A DNA stretch of 64,000 nt from Siphonodentalium dalli (lineage: Eukaryota > Mollusca > Scaphopoda > Gadilida > Siphonodentaliidae). The notes below the pieces were generated by a model. It saw nothing but the letters and a program-made list of their open reading frames with translations. It was not told the DNA's origin and ran no database searches. The DNA lies in contig CP136069.1 of the NCBI GenBank assembly GCA_032622095.1, positions 206,328,750-206,392,749 of the forward strand. The letters run 5' to 3'. Made by a program: the position numbers and the translations under genes. Below, in pieces: positions 57,855 to 64,000 of the stretch (positions are counted from its first letter, which is position 1; the number at the start of each line of letters is the position of its first letter).

Positions 57855-59244
57855 CTAGAATAAAACACGGATTGTGTTAACTCCAATTGAGCATCAAATA
57901 TACATGTAAACAACGCCTGATCGATATCGATAGAATTGTATGAAATTCAATAGATTATGTGTCTCATTCACCCCGATTCCGACATGTCGGTGGGTCATAC
58001 ACACATTTATTCTGTGTGTATATGTAACAACTCGGTATAAATTCGTTTGAAATACCGTTTGCACAGCATACATTACATATATTAAGAACCGAGTGTTTAA
58101 GACCCATTTACATGAGGCCATGTGTACATGGTATAATTATATAACTTTGTTATAGGCACAATTAACATCAACTGATTGCAATATTGAACGACCCGGAGAA
58201 AACCCATAATGTGTAAAAAAAAAAAAACAAAAACAATGAAACATATATATGTTACCGATGTCAATAAGGGCACATTTGTATGGCAGGCCACATTCACATG
58301 TATTAATAATTGCGCCTCAGGACAATTCACTTGCACTTCAGCGCAATCAATGGCGATTCGGTGTAATTCAATTGCGATTCAGTGCAACAAAAACAATTTC
58401 GCTTCAGACACCGATTTAATTAATGAAACAATCCAACTGATCATGTGACTAGCATATAATTGTTTGATTGGTCGCCTGTACTAAAATGGCGGCCTCAAGC
58501 CCGAGTATAAGGAATCAGAGGTGAAGGTAACTGAAGAATGACCTTCACCTGTTATATGTGACACGTTTAATATTAAAGTATGAAATATTGTTTATTTGAT
58601 TTTTGAATCATATCTAAATAATTTAAACTGGTGAATTAATGGGGGATGGATCTTTGTGAGTGGGAAATTTATTTAACTAGCTGCTGTAGTTCTGTGTTTT
58701 TCCAGATAGCATTTGGCTGTTGGATGGCTGTCGTACACTTGGGGATTTATTTTAAAAAGTAAACACATGACCTATGATTTGTCTTGCATTTTCGTGATCA
58801 ACTGGTGTCAATCTAGCTGAGTAAACATCACTGGAGTGGCCTGTAGGCTTAAATTCGGTGAATTTGGCTGAAACGTTAACACTGCCGTCTATGGGAAACC
58901 ATTTGATCAGTGATTCCATAAGTTGGTTAGCATTCTAGAAGCCGCCATGTTTGTGACGTATTTGTCCACCAGGCTTCCCCAGTGTTTCATTTTCGATAAG
59001 GCGTTTCTGTTGGATCTTATCGTCCCCGTGAGAAGAAACGTCTCTATCGAAAAAACATTAATGATTAACGGTTCCACAGTGTGTTGCACAGTGCCAACGT
59101 AGATCTTAGTCATTTAAATTTATCCATGGAATACATTCGTTTCAAATATACTTTGAGTACAATCACCCCAAGCGTGGCATTAGATATATATTTGGTCGAT
59201 GAACTTCAGTTAGTTCTTATCTTTGTTCTGATATTTAAATGTTC
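57855..59244. other. Upstream of the Mab-21-like gene, no exon found
   Basis: AT-rich. CGATTCAGTGCAA-like words repeat at 58320-58400. GGCGGCC near 58488 and GCCGCCATG near 58944 recall the YY1-like motif. No N-terminal Mab-21 exon is recognised. Confidence 0.4.
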
Positions 59245-59414
59245 AACAAATACACAGAACGACACGATGTGTAAATGGGTTTGTCAATACGGCACGAGTG
59301 CTGTCGCGGAAGGATAGAACGAGAGGCCCTTGCGCCTCGAGTTCTATCCTTCCGCGACAGCACGAGTGCCGAATCGACAAACACATTTACACATCGTGTC
59401 GTTCTGTGTTTATT
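59245..59414. repeat. 170-bp near-perfect hairpin
   Basis: ACAGAACGACACGATGTGTA pairs with TACACATCGTGTCGTTCTGT, and GTGCTGTCGCGGAAGGATAG pairs with CTATCCTTCCGCGACAGCAC. The centre is near 59329. Similar in outer sequence and size to 47272-47452. Confidence 0.9.
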
Positions 59415-59579
59415 ACACGCTTCGCGTCCTAGAATCCGTGCATTAAAAATACAGGATTAGAAGGTTTATTTATGCTCATACAGGGCGTGTTTGTTATGTG
59501 TGATGATTCTTTTATTTAAATAGTTCCAGTTTCATGGTTGTGGCGAACGTCATGTACGTCATTTTACGTCAACGAGATG

Positions 59580-59603
59580 CGTATGGAACGTACGTTCCAT
59601 ACG
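59580..59603. repeat. 24-bp perfect palindrome
   Basis: CGTATGGAACGT followed directly by its reverse complement. It lies in DNA with several ACGTCA/ACGT words (59545-59575). Confidence 0.9.
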
Positions 59604-59929
59604 GATTTGTAAATATGGAACAGCAATAACACTGTACTTCTAGGAACAAGCGTGTAATAAATGAAAATATGTTATTGGGACGGTTCATTTTTTATTCCAC
59701 TTTTGTGAACATCTGTATTTTTTTGTCTAAATATTCACTATTATTTACTGATCATAAAAATATAACTTAAGAAACGATATTATACGGGAGAGGAATTCTG
59801 CCAAACCTTAATCCGTTAAATGATTTCTCGACTGATGAGTAGTTACTTGATTCCCATTGATTCATTTGTAGGAATGTTTAACCAATATAAGTTCAACAAA
59901 CAGCCATATAGTCCAGGAAACATTGGTCG
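59604..59929. other. No gene seen
   Basis: AT-rich spacer. Confidence 0.4.
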
Positions 59930-61460
59930 ATGAGGAACACAGGAGCGTTATTGTCACGACAACTTCAAACATTCTTACTGTTGGGTGAAGTATTGCCCTT
60001 CTATCATATCCAACAAAAAAATCCTCCAAATCAAAAATGGCGACGACAATGGCGGACAGATTTTGAACAATCACGGAAAATCACTCATATTCACATCATT
60101 GGGCGTTATTGTCATGACAACTCCACCCATGCTTACAGTTGAGTTGGAAATACTGATGTGAAGTAGTTACGTTACATCTCATACAAGAAATGGTTTCCCA
60201 AATCGAAGATGGCGGCCAATATGGCAATCGAAATTAGAAAACACGCCTATATTCCTTCACACTCTTTCATTGGGCGTCATTGTTTAGCGAATTCTACCAT
60301 TCTGAAAACGGAAAATTTACACGAAGTATTCGTTGTTTTTTTGGCAATTGATAATCACAGCCAAGATGGCGGCCAAACTTGATATGTATGGACACAACTG
60401 TACATATATAATCTATATATCCAACTTAAAACATCTCCAAATGCATAGCATAGGTCCTAACCTTTGGAAAGGACGAAAACAAACAATTAATAATCGCAAA
60501 TTTCCAAATCCATTATCCGCTAAGAGTCGATAATGGCGCCAAATAGTCATAGTGTGATTTGCAAGATTCAAAACAATTGCATGATTACAGATTCTGATTT
60601 GCGAGATCAATATTAGGCTCGGCCTACGGCCTCGCCTAATATTTTGATCTCACTTCGCCTCACATGATACCATATCCGACCACTAAGCGTCCCGTAACTT
60701 ATAGCAGTAGCTGGATTATACCATATACTACCGTGAATGAAGCTTGCGAAGAATAAGGATAAGAATTCCCAGTTTTCGAGGCAAAATTGTGAGCTGGATG
60801 CCACATCCCGATCACTCCTTGTGGGGATCCTATTAGCTGCAATGTGACACTGAAGGTGTTTTCACTGGGAAACTATAGATGATGTATGCACCTTTCGTAT
60901 ATATCAATATTATGACAAAATGTTGAAATTAGTATGTGAAAATATCAAGACTATTCAATTTCTGTCCACCAGTTTGGTCGCCAGCTTGGCTGAGTATCAC
61001 TTGCTAAAATAAAACTAATATTTCGTATCAATTGTCCCTATCCACACGTAAATATGGGCAGAATTCGCTTTAACAATAACGCCAATTGAATGCAAGTAAA
61101 GGAATAAAGGCGTGTTTTCAAATTTCGGAAGCCATACTGGCCGCCATCTGCAATTTGGGAAACCACTTTTTGCATGAAATGTAAGGTAATTAGGTTAGCT
61201 CAGTATTTCCAACTTAAATGTAAGCATGCTGGAGTTGTCATGACAATAACGTCCAAATGATGTGAATATGAGCCATTTTGGATTTGGGGGACTTTTTGTT
61301 AGGATGTGACATAAGGAAAGTATTTCGCCTCATTGTTCCCAACTCGCAATAGTAAGCATGGGTTTGTCATGACAATAACGCTCGCTGACGTGAAAATCAG
61401 CAATTTTCGGAGATTTTTCAAATTCTGGTGGTCATTTTAGCCGCCATCTTGAATTTGGGT
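59930..61460. mobile_element. Second long inverted-repeat element with AAGATGGCGGC units
   Basis: The left arm (59930-60300) and right arm (about 61030-61460) are diverged reverse complements. Shared blocks are GCGTTATTGTCATGACAACT, GGAAATACTGA, GGTTTCCCAAAT, AAGATGGCGGCCAATATGGC and AAAACACGCC. The unit of about 190-200 bp repeats within each arm. AAGATGGCG or close forms occur near 60041, 60205, 60362, 61125, 61240 and 61435, and again outside at 61860. The core is AT-rich, with a hairpin at 60600-60652. No transposase. Confidence 0.8.
60598..60653. repeat. Hairpin with GGCCTACGGCC apex
   Basis: GCGAGATCAATATTAGGC pairs with GCCTAATATTTTGATCTCAC. The loop is TCGGCCTACGGCCTCG. Confidence 0.85.
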
Positions 61461-61507
61461 GAATATTCCTCAACTCAGGTATCAGTGGAATCCTGCCCGG
61501 CTATCTC

Positions 61508-61510
<3 letters not shown>

Positions 61511-61603
<93 letters not shown>
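61511..61603 (+). repeat. Compound (CA)n(TA)n microsatellite
   Basis: About 30 bp of CA repeats run directly into about 63 bp of TA repeats. Frames crossing it are simple-repeat translations. Confidence 0.98.
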
Positions 61604-61606
<3 letters not shown>

Positions 61607-61959
61607 TTAGCGTCGATTCGGCTTTGACCGGGTTATACCGGCATTTTGAAAAAAACGTGATATCGGACAAAAGTATCCGGCCAGAAATGTGTATTAAAGC
61701 GGATTACGGTCTCATTTTGTGCGCAAATGATTCTTCTACACGATAAATGTATATGTATAAAAGCACGACAAGATGCCAATGTTTTCCCACACAGACTAAC
61801 AATAGGCGGTGAAATGTAAAAATAAAAAATAGCAAATTTTCACATTTCGGCCACTATATTGGCCGCCATCTTGAATTTTGGTGTCGGATTTTTGGCTAAT
61901 TTGTAAGAGTTGTATATTAGCATAATAAATTGAGTGGCAAACAAGACAGTATGTGACAC
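61604..61959. other. No gene seen
   Basis: Includes a GGCCGCCATCTTGAATTTTG copy at 61860, an outlying unit of the second inverted-repeat element. Confidence 0.4.
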
Positions 61960-63146
61960 TATCTGTACCTATATTTGATAATGTCTGTCTGTCTGCCTGT
62001 GTTCTATAGAAGTTCACGGGGGACCATGTAGACGGCACCAAAGGGGTCTAACAGGGTTTTTTTTCCGAGAAAGATAACGGTGCGGGTTTTAATTTTCTAA
62101 AGTGACGCTGTTGTTGTCAGGGGCAGAAAGGGGTAGTGGCAGAAAAACTTTGTATCGCCGATATCCACCAAACTTATACATAATGATCTCCATTATATGA
62201 CGAATCAAATGGTGTTGTTTAAGGATGTCAAATGTGGCGTGGTTCGAGTTAGTGGTGCACGGAAGGGGAGAGGGGCACCAAAACTGATCAAATATTTTTA
62301 GCACCAATTTCCACCAAATTGATACACATTCTTCCCCATGCTACAGGGAATCTAATCGTGTGATTATTTAAAGACGACAAATTGGTGCCGTTTGGGTGAC
62401 AGATGCACATGGGGGGGGGGCACTAAATTTGATAAGAATTTGATTATATCAGGAGTATAATTGTGTTGTTTAACGATGTCAAAAGTTCGAGTCAGGGTGC
62501 ATGGAGGGAGGAAGGGACACCACAAATTTATAACAAATATTTTTAGCGCCGATTTCGACCAAATTGTTATATATTCATCTTCGTGATACGAGGAAACTAA
62601 CCCTGTGGTTCTAATATAGGCCAATTGGTGCCGTTTGTGTGAGAGATGGGGGGGCACTAAATGTTATACGAATTTAGTTAGTCGCCGATATCCACTATAT
62701 TCTTCTCCACTGATACGAGGAATCAAATGGTGTGTGTTAAAGACGCAAAATTTGGTGCCTACATTTGCGAATGTCTGTCTATTCTACAACACTTCATGGG
62801 GGACCATCTAGATGGCACACAATGGGTCTGACAGGGTAACATTTTACGAGGAAGATAGTGGTGTGGGTTAAAATATTTGAATTTCTGTTGTTGTCAGGGG
62901 CAGAAAGGGGGAGGGCTGCAAAAATGATTAAGTATATGTGTCGCTTATTTCCACCAAACTTATGCATAATCATCTCTATAATATGGCGCCGTTCGAGTCA
63001 GGGGTGCACGGAGGGGGATGGGCACCAAAGCTGATACAAATATTTCCAATAATTTCCACCAAATTCATCCGCGTTCTTCTCCACGATACGAGGAATCAAA
63101 TCACATGGGTTAAAGACGGCACATTTGGTGAATTTATGTCAGGAAT
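61960..63146 (+). repeat. Dispersed repeat R array, copies 3 and 4 with internal units
   Basis: Diverged units repeat GGGGGACCATNTAGANGGCA, GGTCTAACAGGG or GGTCTGACAGGG, TTTCCACCAAATTGATACAC, ACGAGGAATCAAATG and GGGGGGCACTAAAT. GGGGGACCAT occurs at about 62020 and 62800. Single copies are found at 37620-38010 and 11455-11600. The two minus-strand frames here (62089-62307 and 62364-62657) are repeat-derived. Confidence 0.75.
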
Positions 63147-64000
63147 GGAGAGTGGGTGGGCACTAACATTGGTCGCGGAGAGTGGGTGGGCACTAACATT
63201 GGTCGCGGAGAGTGGATGGGCACTAACATTGGTCGCGGAGAGTGGATGGGCACTAACATTGGTCGCGGAGAGTGGATGGGCACTAACATTGGTCGCGGAG
63301 AGTGGATGGGCACTAACATTGGTCGCGGAGAGTGGATGGGCACTAACATTGGTCGCGGAGAGTGGATGGGCACTAACATTGGTCGCGGAGAGTGGATGGG
63401 CACTAACATTGGTCGCGGAGAGTGGATGGGCACTAACATTGGTCGCGGAGAGTGGATGGGCACTAACATTGGTCGCGGAGAGTGGATGGGCACTAACATT
63501 GGTCGCGGAGAGTGGATGGGTACTAACATTGGTCGCGGAGAGTGGATGGGCACTAACATTGGTCGCGGAGAGTGGATGGGCACTAACATTGGTCGCGGAG
63601 AGTGGATGTGCACTAACATTGGTCGCGGAGAGTGGATGGGCACTAACATTGGTCGCGGAGAGTGGATGGGCACTAACATTGGTCGCGGAGAGTGGATGGG
63701 CACTAACATTGGTCGCGGAGAGTGGATGGGCACTAACATTGGTCGCGGAGAGTGGATGGGCACTAACATTGGTCGCGGAGAGTGGATGGGCACTAACATT
63801 GGTCGCGGAGAGTGGATGGGCACTAACATTGGTCGCGGAGAGTGGATGGGCACTAACATTGGTCGCGGAGAGTGGATGGGCACTAACATTGGTCGCGGAG
63901 AGTGGATGGGCACTAACATTGGTCGCGGAGAGTGGATGGGTACTAACATTGGTCGCGGATAGTGGATGGGCACTAACATTGGTCGCGGAGAGTGGATGGG
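63147..64000 (+). repeat. 30-bp minisatellite, at least 28 copies, open at window end
   Basis: The unit is GAGAGTGGATGGGCACTAAC ATTGGTCGCG, nearly invariant; the first copies have GGTGGG and a few units differ by one base (63520, 63609, 63941 and 63960). Because 30 is divisible by three, both strands stay open, giving 268- and 281-residue frames of a 10-residue period that I do not regard as genes. The unit resembles the GAGAGATGGGGGGGCACTAA word at 62640-62660 in the adjacent repeat, its probable source. Confidence 0.97.

Noticed and set aside
63134-63979. 281- and 268-residue open frames on both strands
   Set aside because: They are translations of a 30-bp minisatellite whose period is a multiple of three; no start context, splice or protein signal.

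Overview
This is eukaryotic DNA, almost certainly from a marine invertebrate and most likely a lophotrochozoan such as a mollusc. It is AT-rich, has no bacterial-type gene packing, and is almost wholly made of inverted repeats, minisatellites and fragments of mobile elements. Support for the guess comes from a Mab-21/cGAS-like gene (a family expanded in bivalves), many GGAC/GTCC-rich simple repeats, frequent TACATGTA octamers, and a decayed copy of a transposon-linked protein common in aquatic invertebrate genomes. The species cannot be named from the sequence.

One convincing protein gene is present: a Mab-21/cGAS-like nucleotidyltransferase at 56677-57854 on the minus strand. It has the GS and DxD nucleotidyltransferase motifs and probably lacks an upstream exon. 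Directly 3' of it is a 1.37-kb array of 23 units of about 60 bp, 20 of which carry a perfect TGACGTCA (CRE/ATF) palindrome. Other coding traces are relics: a 5'-truncated LINE reverse-transcriptase tail (39963-40268, minus), a frame-broken pseudogene of a transposon-associated family (40945-42060, minus), a 109-residue frame carried by two copies of a G-run-bounded element (4720-5595 and 8555-9444), and a few weak exon candidates.

Layout. 1-15 kb: hairpins, the duplicated G-run element, tandem hairpins, a near-perfect 324-bp tandem duplication. 15-24 kb: a MITE-like element, a 383-bp satellite with alternating A/B units, then about 3 kb with a recurring CTCGTCAATGAG motif and GGAC-rich DNA. 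24.9-30.2 kb: a 5.3-kb inverted-repeat element whose arms hold reiterated AAGATGGCG (YY1-like) motifs. 30-38 kb: dispersed repeats, a tRNA-like relic, and a 1.25-kb segment between 300-bp direct repeats. 38-44 kb: nested inverted-repeat elements, a LINE, the pseudogene and a foldback with three tandem units per arm. 44-55 kb: hairpins and a 1.78-kb 17-bp minisatellite. 55-58 kb: the CRE array and Mab-21-like gene. 58-64 kb: more hairpins, a second inverted-repeat element with the AAGATGGCGGC motif, a compound microsatellite, and a 30-bp minisatellite running off the window end.

The gene does not form a visible pathway with any neighbour. The window reads as a gene-poor, repeat-rich region with one innate-immunity-type gene beside an unusual array of transcription-factor-like sites.
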